DNA of 64,000 nucleotides from Agapanthus africanus (GCA_030015575.1 JASDDO010000016.1:70119396-70183395); one strand, 5' to 3'; shown: positions 12,143 through 25,576, counted from the first letter of the stretch. The notes: generated by a model from the letters alone, not told the origin. Numbers and translations are program-made.

Positions 12143-14168
12143 TGTTGGCTATAGTGCCCTCAAGGCAATTATCATAGTCGCAGACTTGTGATTATGATGG
12201 TTGAGTGAGGACCTATACCGATAAAGCAGTCTTACTCAAGATGATAGTATGCCATATGGTTTGTCTTTATCATCATGTACATGTTGATAGAGCCCTTAGG
12301 ATTCTTGCTTGACCGCCAGCAGTATGATGACGATCATATTTGTGGGAGCTGGGGTCTATAAGCATATCCTTAAATGTCCCTAGTCGTAGGAGTATTGAGA
12401 CCGGGCATCGATACTCCAGTGTAGACTAGTGTATACTGATCGAGACCCCGACGAGGGGCGGTGGCCAGGTCTCACAAGCCATTGGTGTTAGTTTGTTTCA
12501 CCTAAGATAGTATACATGTGCTCATTGGGTTATGAGTACACTGGACGGACTCGCCGGGAACCTGCTAGTTGGTACTATACCTATTGTCAGATAGCAGTTC
12601 CCAGGTGACATGTGTACAGGTTAGTCTGTCGACCTGAGATCGTCATTTGTCTCGTATGAGTTCCCACTGTTCTTTGATTACTACCCTACCACGGCTCAAA
12701 GGAGTTATGCAAACAGGTATTAGTTGGGTACAGTCCCGAGCCACATGGAGGCAGTGATCGGATCGTCGGGGATTCGTCTCTCCCGGTATTGGGGGTTGAT
12801 GTCGCGTTGTGTACGGATGGCCATGACCATAAATCTGTGGCCACGATGGATGAGAACTACCGATCCAGGATCGATAGTTTCTCAGGTGGTGATGGGTTTC
12901 ATACCGACACTAAATGTCGTGTCATTGGGGGTCTGACTTTATCCACTCCCCTAGACTCGATATGCGATACTCTTAGACGAACAGACCGGACTGTATGGAT
13001 ATTGTCACTGACAGGCTCAGTAGGGATTCAGGATGAGTTTGCTCGTCGGCCTCCCTTTCGCTCAATACCTGGGTAGCCGTTACGTACAGCTAGTGCCGCT
13101 GACGTGCTTGTGGTCAAACCCACTGCCAGCGTATTGACGAGTCTTTAGAGTCCCACACAGAGGGTTTTCACGGTTCAGACGATATGGTGTACATGAGGTA
13201 TATTGATACATACTGGTGTCCGATTAAATATGTGCAAGTGCTGCGCAGACTTTAATCGGACGGTTGATAATACTAGCAGCTTAGGATTAAGCCGGATTAT
13301 TAAATCGGATTTTGATTTAATAATTTATATATGTATTTGTATATACGTATTCTAGTATTATTGTTCACTATTCGTTTTCTCTCTCGGCTATTCGTATTTT
13401 GGTATGAATACACGTATATGTATTTTGGTACATGTACCGGGAAGTATTCTGTATTTTGTACGGAATAACTTCTAGAAGAAGTTGCCACCTCATTTATATG
13501 ATTTCCCTTTTTGGAAAATCATTTGTTTTATAAATGAGGTGGAAGGGATGATGTGGCAAAGGCATGGGTCAAAGCATGGTATTTAGGTATGGTGTGCAAT
13601 TGTTTAATTGAAAAAGGAAATTGATTTTTTTATGGGAATGGGAGAGGGGGGCCGGCCACTTCTAGTGGGCATGGGGATTAATTCTTTTTGATTGATGATT
13701 ACATTTTTGAAGAGCCCACTCTCCCACTCTCTCATGCACACAAAACACTTAACCATTTTGCCTCATGCTAAGTTTTCATCACCTCATTCTTGAGTTGCTC
13801 TATGGAGCACATGGATGAGAGGAAAATCATAGTGACACTTTCATACACCCCCACCCTCCATCGCTAGCGACTTTGGGGCGTCGGTTACCTCATTCGACGA
13901 GGTTGGAGCTTGCGTCGTTTCCCTCGAGTGGAACATCGGAGATGGAGGAAGACCGACAACCAAACATCGTCAAAGGATCACTAGGAGCTTGGAATGAAGA
14001 CCGAAGGACATGGATCAACTCGGTATAACCTTTCTAACTCTTAGTTAGCTCGCTAGTTTAGGGTTTAAGGTCGATCCGGAAATCGGGTAACGGTAGCGCC
14101 GGTTTTAGAAATTTTAATTCCGCATTTTGGCCGCGTTTCGATGGCCGAGGCGCTGCCAGAACCCTTCA
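12143..14168 (+). repeat. Copia C 5' LTR
   Basis: It starts TGTTGGCTATAG, ends CCCTTCA and is 2026 bp. TATA-rich sequence lies at 13321-13350, and a possible splice-donor-like GGTATAACC at 14022-14030. The first two-thirds resemble the LTRs of A, B, F, G and H; the last third is distinct. Confidence 0.92.
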
Positions 14169-14180
14169 TGGTATCAGAGC
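14169..14180 (+). other. Copia C primer binding site
   Basis: TGGTATCAGAGC directly follows the LTR. This is the common plant retrotransposon PBS complementary to the 3' end of initiator tRNA-Met. Confidence 0.92.
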
Positions 14181-14378
14181 CACCCTTTAAACCCCTTACT
14201 AGCTTAGTTATATGTGCTTAAAAGATCGATCGACGGATTTTACCGAAAACACGATTCCAATTTTCTGCTTGCTGTCGATTTTCAAATGTGGTCAAAAAAT
14301 TATTTCACACATCTTAAAAATCCGTGCAGGCAAATACAAGGCTACAGAAAAAATTTGAGCTTGTGATGCCATTAAAAT

Positions 14379-14424
14379 GCCGCGGATCCGCCGCATTAAC
14401 CCTCTTTTGGCGGCGTATCCGCGG
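14379..14424. repeat. Paired GC palindromes in copia C leader
   Basis: GCCGCGGATCCGCCGC (14379-14394) and CGGCGTATCCGCGG (14411-14424). The pair begins 210 nt after the PBS start. Confidence 0.8.
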
Positions 14425-14892
14425 CCATTTATTGGCGACGGGCCTTCAAATTTTTACTGTAGCTCATAGACTTGAATTTGTGATTTTTGTGATATTCTGT
14501 TTTGGCCCAGGTTTCAGTAAAGTGTTGTTTTGTTATTGGGGCTAATTTGGAACTTAGTCGATCGATATTTTAAGTGGGCGTTTAACAGTACATACATTAT
14601 ATTCTGTGACCGTGAATGTCATTTGATCGGTAAACTCGACTAATTGCTATATGTCTTTTAGACGGGTTTGCGAACGTGACATTCACGTTGATGTTCTGTG
14701 ATGTTGGTTGGATCGTCGTGGTGGATAGCAATGGTGCAATGATAGTACAGTTTTATTTCATTTGTACATTTGATATTGCGGGGCGAGCGTCCGACATGTG
14801 GACTGCCGTCACTGCCAGTTTGTATATTATTCTTTTGGGGCACGACCGGTCGAGGGTTGATGTCACCCTTGTATATTATTTTCTTTTCTGTA

Positions 14893-15154
14893 CTAGGATT
14901 ACCCCGCGGTGGGGTGCACGAGTAGCCGGATTCTAAAGGGCAACTGGTCCGCATCTCATGGCGTTGGGACGGAGGGGACCTTACTCTAGAATTGGCGGGC
15001 TGTTCGCCGCACTCGTAGGGGGTATAGGTTGACCCAGGAGGGGTGCTCAAGTTACCGGATTCCGTGAAGTGCTGGGTGGTCTATTCACGTTGCTGAAGGG
15101 GGCTGCCTCGCTTCTGGTTTTGCGGGTAACTTGCTGTGCTCGTAGGGGTCTAGG
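14893..15154 (+). repeat. Tandem leader hairpin unit, two copies
   Basis: Two units of about 130 bp each begin near CTAGG or GTATAGG, have a GGGGTGC... 5' arm and end with a CTCGTAGGGG block. In the second unit CAAGTTACC (15048-15056) pairs with GGTAACTTG (15125-15133). Copia A has one unit (30141-30275); B (24587-24850) and F (49447-49712) have two. Confidence 0.75.
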
Positions 15155-16461
15155 TTTCATTGCACATGCTATCCACACGACAGGGAACGTCGGGTCTCAT
15201 TTGCGGCTCAAGTGAAACTCGGGGCTCCAGATTATCCACCATTCTGTATTGCTTCTGTGATGTTTCTATGATGTTGCTTTATATCATGCCTGGGACGAAT
15301 GTTATATATATATTTATATATACTAGTAGATGTTGTATATGTTTTGCACCCGCGCTAGCCCAGTCTCCGCTCTGTCGTTAGTTAAGTAACCTAACGGGTG
15401 ATGACGGGACCCAGTGGCGAATGCGGATGGCATATACGTACATTTTATTTTCGTTCTTTTCTGGTGTGATTAATTGATGGGAATGTATTGATTCTTATCA
15501 ATGCAAGGATAAAACTAACCTATTTATGATGTTGTTGGAACCAAGTTTTTAAAAACTGACATTACAGACATTCTCTTTTGCTTTGCATTGTGGTATTCAT
15601 TTTGGAATATCCTGCACCTCATTCGACGAGGCAAGGGCCGAGATCCCTTCATCGGGAGTGACCCCTTGGGTAAAAGTTTGCGTCAACGTAATAACTTTAC
15701 TATAGTCGATTATTTTTGCTTTGCATCGTAGTATTCAGTTTGGGATATCCTGCACCCCATTCGACGGGGAAAGAGCCGAGATCCCTTCACCGGGAGTGAC
15801 CTCTTTAGCAAAAGTTTTCGCCACTATATATTTGTAAAACCACTTGGATTCCTTCAACGAGATCAAGTTCATTACGTTAAAGGTTTTTCGCCAAAAACCA
15901 GCCGTAGCCCTCCGTCATTTCAGACTAGTATTGCTTAGTATTCGTGCTACGTTTGTCGTTGCTATTTGCCGAGACGTAGTGTGCGGTAGCTCTGTAATGC
16001 TTTTCTGTCGCATGGATATGTGGATTGGTTAGGACAGTCGTATGACTTTATTGATTATTCGTCAAGGGTCGTGCGGGTGGGTTTAATGCAATCAAGAAAA
16101 TGACGGGTTGAACTTGACTAGGACCTTTTGATTTGTTGATTATGCGTCAAGGTCGCTTGGATCCTAGGGGTAAAAACACACATCAGGAGTTTCAAACATA
16201 CAGGAAACTTGCCAGGTTTGCGCATACCTTCTGGAGTGTGGTTAGTGGCTTCCATCAAGTTATCATGTGATGATAGTTGGATCCCGATTCCTACTGATGA
16301 GTAGGATTACTTCTCGGTTGATTCCGACTAATTCTCCTTTTGGGTTTGGAGGAGAATTCGAGAAAACAATGGGAGCCATCCAGATTAGATAAAATGATTA
16401 ACCATTCTAATCTAAGTTAAAGTGCACGCTGAGTGTTTCTTCTCTCTCTCTGGCTGCGACT

Positions 16462-19400
16462 ATGACCCGACCCTAAACTAAAACTCATGAACCAAGTTGA
16501 CCGAACCTTCTTAAAACACTTTGGCTTTTGGAATGTCACGGTGTCGCATACATCATTGCCATTTCTATATCACCTTTTGCATTTCTCCAGAACACCCCGT
16601 ATTATTACGAACATCCACTTCCATTGGATAAATCCATCGTATGGTTATATACGAACTCGAAGGAACTTTTTCGAGGATGGATTCTGGTTCTGGAGAGATT
16701 GAATAGGATTATTCGGTTGTCTTTTCTCTTTACCTTCTCTCATGTTGTAAGGGCTCCTAGGATTAGGAGAGGGTACACCTTTTGAGCTTATTGGATAGTC
16801 TTCTTCCAAACCATAGGCTTGTGCCGAACGGTAGGGAAGGAAGAAAACCAACAAGCTTAACTGTGGTGTACAGAAGGTAATAAGTAAAGACATATAAAGG
16901 GATTAGAATAATGGCAAAGGAAATTGCGATCACCATCATTCACGACAAAGACCATGTATACCCCTGCCACTCCTACATCCACTTTGCTTTTCTCTAGAAC
17001 ACTCCGTATCACTACGGATATCCACTTACATTAGATAAATCTATCATATAGTTACATACGAACTCGAAGGAACTTTTTCGAGGATGGATTCTGGTTCAGG
17101 AGAAAAAGAATATGATTATTCAGATGTCTTTTCTCTTTACCTTCTCTCAGGTTGCGAGGGCTCCTACGATTAGGAGAGTACACCTATTACACTTATTAGA
17201 TAGTCTTCTTCTAAACCTTAGGCTGGTGCCGAAGGGTAGGGAAAGAAGAAAACCAATTAGCGTAAAGGAGGTGTACAGAAGGTAATAGGTAAAGACATAA
17301 TAAAGGGATTGGAGTGAGGGCAGGTAAGTATATGGTTACTGACATGATTCAGGATAATGGAAGAGGCGTTACTAGAAATACCAGTTAACCCTTTTGAAAC
17401 ATTTTCATGTTTCAGTTTTACAGTACGATGTTAATTGAAAACTGTTTTCCCAATTGGAATCTAACTCCAGGGTATGTATTTACCAGATCAGTTTCTCACA
17501 TCTGCATATTATTACGGATGGTGAGTGGGAGTAAGATATTAAGAATTGGGTGATTAGATCCTCATTATATCGGAATTCGTTGTAATTGGTGATATTTGAG
17601 GAAATCATCTGGATTTTGCCGGATGGCAAATATTTGGTTTTGAATATCTGTTGTTATGCACCAATTTCAAACTGATATATCTGTACATTTATTTTATAAA
17701 GTGAGATATAACTTTTTGATATTATGTCTGTGACATTTACCTATATCAGCTGGTGATTAGGTAAGGTGCATTCAACAGCGGTGTAATTCTTCTTAACCAT
17801 AGTACAGTTTTTCAACCTACGACGCACAGGGTTTGAGTTATTGAACTCAGTGGACTTGTACAAAGTATTGTATGTTGTCCAGTGTCGATTACGACAATGG
17901 GGTTGGTACTCATGCTATATTCTGTTTACTTGTGACTTCTCCAGTTCTGGACAAGTATTTCGTTGAAATGTATGGTCCAGATTTTGAGAAGTTATAGGTA
18001 TAAGAATAAAGTAGAGAACCATTTATTAGAAGTATCAGGATTCTTTGAAGTATTCGAAGATGTAGATACTTGTGTTTGGTATTCCGTTGATAGTAATGGT
18101 TTTGAGAACTTGCTTCTCTTTCGGGTTACTCATATATGGATGCACTCCTAGATGAGTAATGCTGATTGTCCTCTTTCCATCTGGTTGATATGCACTGGAG
18201 ACAGCTGCATGATTTTGAATCTGGTTCCAATTAAATTAGTGCTTTTGTTTCTATAGCAGACTTATATAGAATCAATTTATATCTTAACGATGTTAAGATA
18301 TAGGGAGTTGTCCGGCTGATGCTTAAAACCAGAATCCGGATAAATTCAAGGCACGTTTCAGTAATGGCTGTTTGTGGGTTATCCCGGGTTTTGACGAGAG
18401 ATAACTTTCTACCATCAGGAAGACCAATATTTATATTGTTCATGACTCGCCACGATTTTAGTAAAATGGATTTTTTCAGAAAACAATAGTGGGAGTATGG
18501 TAGAACTGGAAGTAATTCCAGAACCACAAACGATTATTAAAAATTAAATAGAACCTAAGGATTCAATTAGATTTGATGTTCCATTAGCCACTCCGCAGAT
18601 TTTGGTGGGTAACCTCAGGCACCCGAGAGGTACTTCGGTCTTCTCAGGGACGGTGACATGGAGGTTCTTGTTTACCCAGACTTGCCATTGCTGTTGTTCT
18701 AGACTATAAGACCCGGCAGGAGGATGAGTATAGCGTCATTCTAAACTAGTTTTGGAAGTGCACGTGTATATGACTCTGCCAGAGGGTTGTTGTAGTCAGT
18801 GGGAGCAGCGGAAGCATAGTGGGCAAGTAGCTTATGTCTATTTATAGACTAAAGCAGGCATAACGGAAATAGATCATCTAATTTTGATGTAATAGTCATA
18901 GTCCTTGACCTCATCAGAATAGGAGATGGATCTGGTAAGAAGGTAGTAGAGAGTGATGACCAGGTATTTGGATGCCATGCACTTAATAGGAAGAGATATT
19001 CCTATACTACGATCGGTTGTACTATGGTTGTCACACAGTTGTTTCTCCATACAGGATAAGGATATAATATCAGGGTTTCTGGTTACTAGATTTATGGTTT
19101 TAGATCTAGATTTTGGAAGTATCCTAATCTGGGTACTTTGATATTATTCTAAAGGTATTTTAGAATAGACGACTCCTGGCATGGTGGTGTATCTGCAGGT
19201 GATGGAGTCACCCTCTCTAAAGGTGTCTTATGGACTATAGGGGAGAGGGATCTGCATGATTAGCATATCACTTGCTTAGGCAATTGAGTTAATCATGAAA
19301 TGTCAAGTACCACACCAGATGTTGTTTTTGCACTAGTTGCAATATGCAGATATATTAATCCAATCCTGGAGAAACATTGGGAAGCAGTTATTGAACATAA

Positions 19401-19888
19401 GTGAATGTTCTAGGGAAATGATTACGGCAGCCTTCTTCAGGAGACGGTTATCATTTCAGGCTTCCAAAGTGACCTGGATGACAGAGTGGCTGTCAGAGTT
19501 ATAGTTTTCCCTCTTTTGAGGGACAGTATGTTGGACAGGTGGTCCAAGCGGATAATGTAGAAGGCATGGCGCAGGATACTGATTAAATTCAGTGGACGAT
19601 ACAGTCTAAGAAGTTTGCTGGAATTGGAGTTCTTTTGTGAACTGGGTCCCATCAGATATCCAGATAAATTCTAAGACAAGTATTGCTCATTTCGGGATGT
19701 ATTTTTCTCCGCGAAGTTGAGATATAGAGAGATACGAAAAGAAACATTGGAGCGGATCCACTCACTGAGGCTATTTCTCGAACGCAATCATTTTCGCAAA
19801 CGGGTTTTGCGAAACTGATTAGTAGAGAAGTTGGGTGTTCGGTATCACACGGGCTGTGAGTATGCGACATCGCAATAATTAGCCTTAA
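16462..19888 (+). pseudogene. Copia C gag-pol remnant
   Basis: The order follows A gag-pol. A degenerate gag starts at ATG 16462 and contains a tandem duplication of about 340 bp (near 16573-16918 and 16983-17318). Later segments match A at the DNA level: near 18620-18660 to the SHPPERYYGFL region, 18795-18860 to the GLKQAS region of RT, and 19640-19680 to the end of RNase H. Stops and shifts occur throughout and no frame exceeds about 100 codons in sense. The same damage pattern is shared with B and F, so the coding region was probably dead before these copies spread. Confidence 0.78.
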
Positions 19889-19892
19889 GTGC

Positions 19893-19903
19893 AAGTGGGA
19901 GAT
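19893..19903 (+). other. Copia C polypurine tract
   Basis: AAGTGGGAGAT lies immediately before the 3' LTR start TGTTGGC. Confidence 0.88.
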
Positions 19904-21939
19904 TGTTGGCTATAGTGCCCTCAAGGCAATTATCATAGTCACGAACTTGTGATTATGATGATTGAGTGAGGACCTATACCGATAAAGCAGTCTTACTCAA
20001 GATGATAATATGCCATCTGGTTTGTCTTTATCATCATGTACATGTTGATAGAGCCCTTAGGATTCTTGCTTGACTGCAAGCAGTATGATGGCGATCATAT
20101 TTGTGGGAGCTGGGGTCTATAAGCATATCCTTAAATGTCCCTAGTCGTAGGAGTATCGAGACCGGGCATCGATACTCCAGTGTAGACTAGTGTATACTGA
20201 TCGAGACCCCGACGAGGGGCGGTGGCCAGGTCTCACAAGCCATTGGTGTTAGTTTGTTTTCCCTAAGATAGTATACAAGTGCTCATTGGGTTATGAGTAC
20301 ACTGGACGGACTCACCGGGAACCTGTTAGTTGGTATTATACCTATTGTCAGATAGCAGTTCCCAGGTGACATGTGTACAGGTTAGTCTGTTGACCTGAGA
20401 TCGTCATTTGTCTCGTGTGAGTTCCCACTGTTCTTTGATTACTACCCTACCATGGCTTAAAGGAGTCGTGCAAACAGGTTTTAGTTGGGTACAGTCCCGA
20501 GCCACATGGAGGCAGTGATCGGATCGTCAGGGATTCGTCTCTTCCGGTATTGGGGGTTGATGTCGCGTTGTGTACGGATGGCCATGACCATAAATCCGTG
20601 GCCACGGTAGACGAGAACTACCGATCTAGGATCGATAGTTTCTCAGGTGGTGATGGGTTTCATACCGACACTAAATGTCGCGTCATTGGGGGTCTGACTT
20701 TATCCACTCCCCTAGACTCGATATGCGATACTCTTAGACGAACATACCGGACTGTACGGATATTGTCACTGACAGGCTCAGTAGGGGTTCAGGATGAGTT
20801 TGCTCGTCGGCTTCCCTTTCGCTCAATACCTGGGTAGCCGTTACGTACAGCTAGTGCCGCTGACGTGCTTGTGGTCAAACCCACTGCCAGCATATTGACG
20901 AGTCTTTAGAGTCCTACACAGAGGGTTTTCACGGTTCAGGCGATATGGTGTACATGAGGTATGTTGATACATACAGGTGTCCGATTAAATATGTGCAAGT
21001 GCTGCGCAGACTTTAATCGGACAATTGATAATACTAGCAGCTTAGGATTAAGCCGGATTATTAAATCGGATTTTGATTTAATAATTTATATATGTATTTA
21101 TATATACGTATTCTAGTATTATTGTTCACTATTCGTTTTCTCTCTCGGCTATTCGTATTTTGGTACGAATACGCGTATATGTATTTTGGTACATGTACCG
21201 GGAAGTATTCTGTATTTTGTACGGAATAACTTCTAGAAGAAGTTGCCACCTCATTTATATGATTTCCCTTTTTGGAAAATCATTTGTTTTATAAATGAGG
21301 TGGAAGGGATGATGTGGCAAAGGCATGGGTCAAAGCATGGTATTTAGGTATGGTGTGCAATTGTTTAATTGAAAAAGGAAATTGATTTTTTTATGGGAAT
21401 AGGAGAGGGGGGCCGGCCACTTCTAGTGGGCATGGGGATTAATTCTTTTTGATTGATGATTACATTTTTGAAGAGCCCACTCTCTCACTCTCTCATGCAC
21501 ACAAAACACTTAACCATTTTGCCTCATGCTAAGTTTTCATCACCTCATTCATTCTTCTTCTTGAGTTGCTCCATGGAGCACATGGATGAGAGGAAAATCA
21601 TAGTGACACTTTCATACACCCCCACTCTCTATCGCTAGCGACTTTGGGGCGTCGGTTATCTCGTTCGACGAGGTTGGAGCTTGCGTCATTTCCCTCGGGT
21701 GGAACATCGGAGATGGAGGAAGACCGGCAACCAAACATCGTCAAAGGATCACTAAGAGCTTGGAATGAAGACCTAAGGACACGGATCAACTCGGTATAAC
21801 CTTTCTAACTCTTAGTTAGCTCGCTAGTTTAGGGTTTAAGGTCAATCCGGAAATCGGGTAACGGTAGCCCCGGTTTTAGAAATTTTAATTCCGCATTTTG
21901 GCCTCGTTTCGATGGCCGGGGCGCTGCCGGAACCCTTCA
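19904..21939 (+). repeat. Copia C 3' LTR
   Basis: It is 2036 bp with the same ends as the 5' LTR. It carries 10 extra bases in the CATTCTTCTT run near 21550. It is followed by the target duplicate AAAAC (21940-21944). Confidence 0.92.
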
Positions 21940-21944
21940 AAAAC

Positions 21945-23276
21945 TGTACTTATGGTTAAGAAGAATTACACCGCTGTTTAATACCTAACCATCCACTGAT
22001 ATAGGTAAATGTCATAGACATAATTTCAAAAAGTTATATCTCACTTTATAAAAATAAACGTACAGATATATCAATTTGAAATTGGTGCATAACAACGGAT
22101 ATCCAAAACCAAAAATTTGTCGTCCGGCCAAAACCCAGGCGATATCCTCAGATATCACCAATTACAACGAATCCCGATATAATGAGGATGATCACCCAAT
22201 TCCCAATAACTTACTCCCACTCATCATCTGTAAAACCATACAAATGTGATAATCATGCCTGGTAAATACATACCCTGGAGCAAGTGTCTAATTGGGAAAT
22301 CAGTTTTCTTTTAACAATACACAGTGAAACTGAAACATATAAATGTTTCAAAAGGGTATCCGGGTATTCCTAGTAATGCCTCTTCCATTATCAGATTCAC
22401 AATTGTAACCGTATATTTCTTTGCCATCTCTCCAAATCCCTTTATATGTCTTTAGTCATTACCTTCTGTACACCCTTTTAGGCTAAATGGTTTTCTTCCT
22501 TCCCTACCGTTCGGCACCAGCCTATGGTTTGGAAGAAGACTATCCAATAAGCGTAATAGGTGTACTGTCCTAATCCTAGGAGCACTCGCAACCCGAGAGA
22601 AGGTAAAGATAAAAGACAACTGAATAAAACCTTATTCCTATTTCTCCTGAGCCAGAATCTATCCCCGAACTGGAACAAGTTCCTTTCGAGTTCATATATA
22701 ACCATACGATGGAGTATCCAATAAACTGTGGATCTTCGTAGTGATACAGAGTGTTCTGGAGAAATACAAAGGTGATGTAGGATTGGCGAAGAAATACTTG
22801 GTTTGGTCGTGAATAGCAGTCGCAATTTACTTTGCCCTCTTACTAATCCCTTTATTTGTCTTTACTTAATACCTTCTGTACACCTTTTAGGCTAAATGGT
22901 TTTCTTCATTCCCTACCGTTCGGCACCAGCCTATAGTTTGGAAGAAGATTATCCAATAAGCGTAATAGGTGTACCGTCCTAATCCAAGGAGCACTCGCAA
23001 CTTGAGAGAAGGTAAAAGGAAAAGACAACTGAATAGTCCTATTCATTTTCTCCAGAACCGGAAACCATCCTCGAATAAGTTCCTTCGAGTTCATATATAA
23101 CCATACGATAGTTTTATCCAATGGAAGTGGATGTTCGTAGTAATACGGGGTGTTCTGGAGAAAAAGGGTAAAAGTAGGAGTGGCAATGAGGTATGCAACT
23201 CTGAAAATCCAAAAGCCAGTGTTTTAAGAAGGTTCGGTTAACTTGGTCACTGAGTCATAGTCTAGGGACGGGCCAT
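21945..23276 (-). pseudogene. Copia B gag remnant
   Basis: This is the 5' half of the B coding region on the minus strand, from a possible ATG at 23274-23276 leftward to the C insertion. It has the same tandem duplication as C, with units near 22436-22775 and 22848-23170. No usable frame remains. The ATG lies six bases downstream of a GCAG|CGACC acceptor-like site. Confidence 0.7.
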
Positions 23277-25576
23277 GGTCGCTGCCAAAGAGAGAGAGAA
23301 AAGAAACACTCAGTATGCACTCTAACCTAGATCGGAATGGTTATCAATTTATCTAATCAGGAAACCTCCCACTGTAACCTCAAATTCTCCTCCAAACCTG
23401 AAAGACGAATTAGTCGGGATCACTCGAGGAGTAAACCAACTTATCAGTGGGAATCGGGATACAACTATCATCGCATGATAATATGATGGAATCCACTCAC
23501 GTTATCACACTCCAGAAGGTATGCGCATATCTGGCAAGTTTCAGTTTTTTTAGAAACTCCCGATGTGATTTTTACCTCATGCTCTTATGACCTTGACAAA
23601 GGTCAACAAATCATAAGTTACATGTCAAGTTCTACCCGTCATTGTCCAGGTTAATTTGAACCCACCCGTATAAGCCCTTGACAAAGGCCAACAAGGCTAT
23701 ACGACTGTCCCAAACCGACGCATCTATCTATGCAACAGAAAGGTAACAAGCAACTACCATTCACTATGCCTTGACGAAGGTCAACAAACATAGCATGAAT
23801 ACTAAGTGCTACCCGTCTGAAATGACGGAGGGCTACGAATGGTTTTTGGCGAAAAACCTTTAACGTAATGAACTTGATATCGTTGAAGGAACCGGATAGC
23901 TTTTTATAAAAATATAGTGGCGAAAACCTTTGCTAAAGATGTCACTCCCGGTGAAGGGATCTCGGCTCTTTCCCCGTAGAATGAGATGCAGGATATTCCA
24001 ACTGAATACCATGATGCAAAGCAAAAAGTAATCGACTATAGTGAAGTTATTACCCTGATGCAAACTTTTGTCCAAGGGGTCACTCCCGGTGAAGGGATCT
24101 CGGCCCTTGCCTCGTCGACTGAGGTGCTGGATATTCATAACCGAATACCACTGTGCAAAACAAAAGAAAACGTCCTTGCAATAACAGCTTTTCGAAAAAT
24201 GTTCCAACAACATCAGAATAGGTTTGTTTAGCTTGCATTGATCCAAATCAACGCAGTCCCATCAATTAATCACACCACAAAAGAACGAAAATATGATGTA
24301 TGTATATGCCATCCGTATTCGTCACCAGGTCCCGTCATCACCCGTTAGGTTACTTAACTAACGACAGAGCGGGGACTGGACTAGCGCGGGTGTAAAACAT
24401 GTACAACATCTACTAGTATATATACCAATATATAATAATCGCTCATGGCGTGATAAAATGCAACATCACAGAAATGTAATAAGCATCACAGAACAATACA
24501 GATAATCTGGGATCCCCGGGTTTCATAGAGCCGCTACTGAAACCCAACGTTCCCCTAGTCGTGTGGATAGCCTGTGCAATGAAATCCTAGACCCCTACGG
24601 GCGCGGCAAGTTACCCGCCAAAACCTGAAGCGAGGCAGCCCCCTTCAACAAAGTGAATGGACCACCCAGCACTTCACGGAATCCGGTAACTTGAGCACCC
24701 CTCTTTAGGTCAACCTGTACCCCCTACGAGTGCGGCGAATAGCCCGCCAATTCTAGAGTAAAGCCCCCTCCGTCTCAAAGCCATGAGATGCGGGCCCGTT
24801 GCCCTCTAGAACCCGGCTATCCGTGCACCCCACCGCGTGGTAATCCTAGTACAGAAAGAAAAATATATATACAACGGGTACATCAACCTCAGCCCGATCG
24901 TGTCCCAAAAGAATAATATACAAACAGGCAGTGACGGCAGTCCACATGTCGGACGCTCACCCCGCAATATCAAATGTACAAATATAACCAAATTGTACTA
25001 CCATTGCATCCAGGCTATCCACCACGACAAATCCGCAACATCACAGCACAACACAGAATATCAACGTGAATGTCACGTTCGCAAATCCGTCTAAAAGAGC
25101 TATAGCAATTAGACAAGATTTACCGATCAAATGACATTCACGATCGCAGATATCAAGTAAGCACTGTGAACTAACATATTTAAAATTTTCGATCGACAAA
25201 ATTTCCCGAAGTGGGCCCCAAGCACAATTCCCAGTACTCAAAATAATCTGGGCCAAAACTAAAAATACCAGAAACCCCAATTCCAAGTCAGAGACCACTG
25301 CAGAAAATTTGGTGCATTGATGCTACAGGACTGCGGCGGAACCGCGGCTAAAACAAGGGTAATGCCGCGGTTTCGCGGCGCTATAGTGACATTATGCTAC
25401 GAAATTTCTGTAGTGGTCTTAGAAATGCCTGCCTGATTTTCTGCAACACTCAAAATAATTTTTCAACGACAAAAAAATTTCGACAGAAACTTCATTTTTG
25501 AAATTGTGGTTTCGGAAATTTTGTTCGATCGAAGTTCTAAACATGTTAGAGCAAGCTAGTAAAGGTTAATGGTGTG
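23277..25576 (-). other. Copia B untranslated leader
   Basis: It carries the same modules as the C leader, reversed: a CT-rich tract ending in GCAG at 23282-23285, three spaced CCTTGACAAAGG-like repeats (23591-23607, 23677-23692, 23769-23784), a conserved block (24301-24398), the doubled hairpin unit (24587-24850), an inverted repeat (25064-25142) and paired GC palindromes (25332-25380). Confidence 0.72.
25332..25380. repeat. Paired GC palindromes in copia B leader
   Basis: TGCGGCGGAACCGCGGC (25332-25348) and GCCGCGGTTTCGCGGCG (25364-25380). On the element strand the pair begins 208 nt after the PBS. Confidence 0.8.

Larger units (their letters stand above)
14181..16461 (+). other. Copia C untranslated leader
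   Basis: About 2.3 kb has no usable frame but does have structured blocks shared with the other copia leaders. These are paired GC palindromes (14379-14424), an inverted repeat with arms GTGAATGTCA and TGACATTCAC (14611-14688), a tandemly doubled long hairpin unit (14893-15154), and a conserved block around GTTAGTTAAGTAACCTAAC (15341-15440). A CT-rich tract precedes the degenerate gag start, but the splice-acceptor AG seen in A, B and F is lost here. Confidence 0.7.
12143..21939 (+). mobile_element. Copia element C, full length, not coding
   Basis: It is a plus-strand element with LTRs at 12143-14168 and 19904-21939, a PBS at 14169, a PPT at 19893, and a perfect 5-bp target duplication AAAAC. 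It sits in the B internal region, and the B sequence is continuous across it when compared with C itself around 17780-17830. LTRs differ by about 2-3% by eye, plus a 10-bp length difference. The internal region has no usable gag-pol frame, so it could have moved only with proteins supplied by another element. Confidence 0.92.

Noticed and set aside
22478-22825. 115-codon frame in element B
   Set aside because: It lies in the degenerate duplicated gag segment; the matching frame is closed in C and F.
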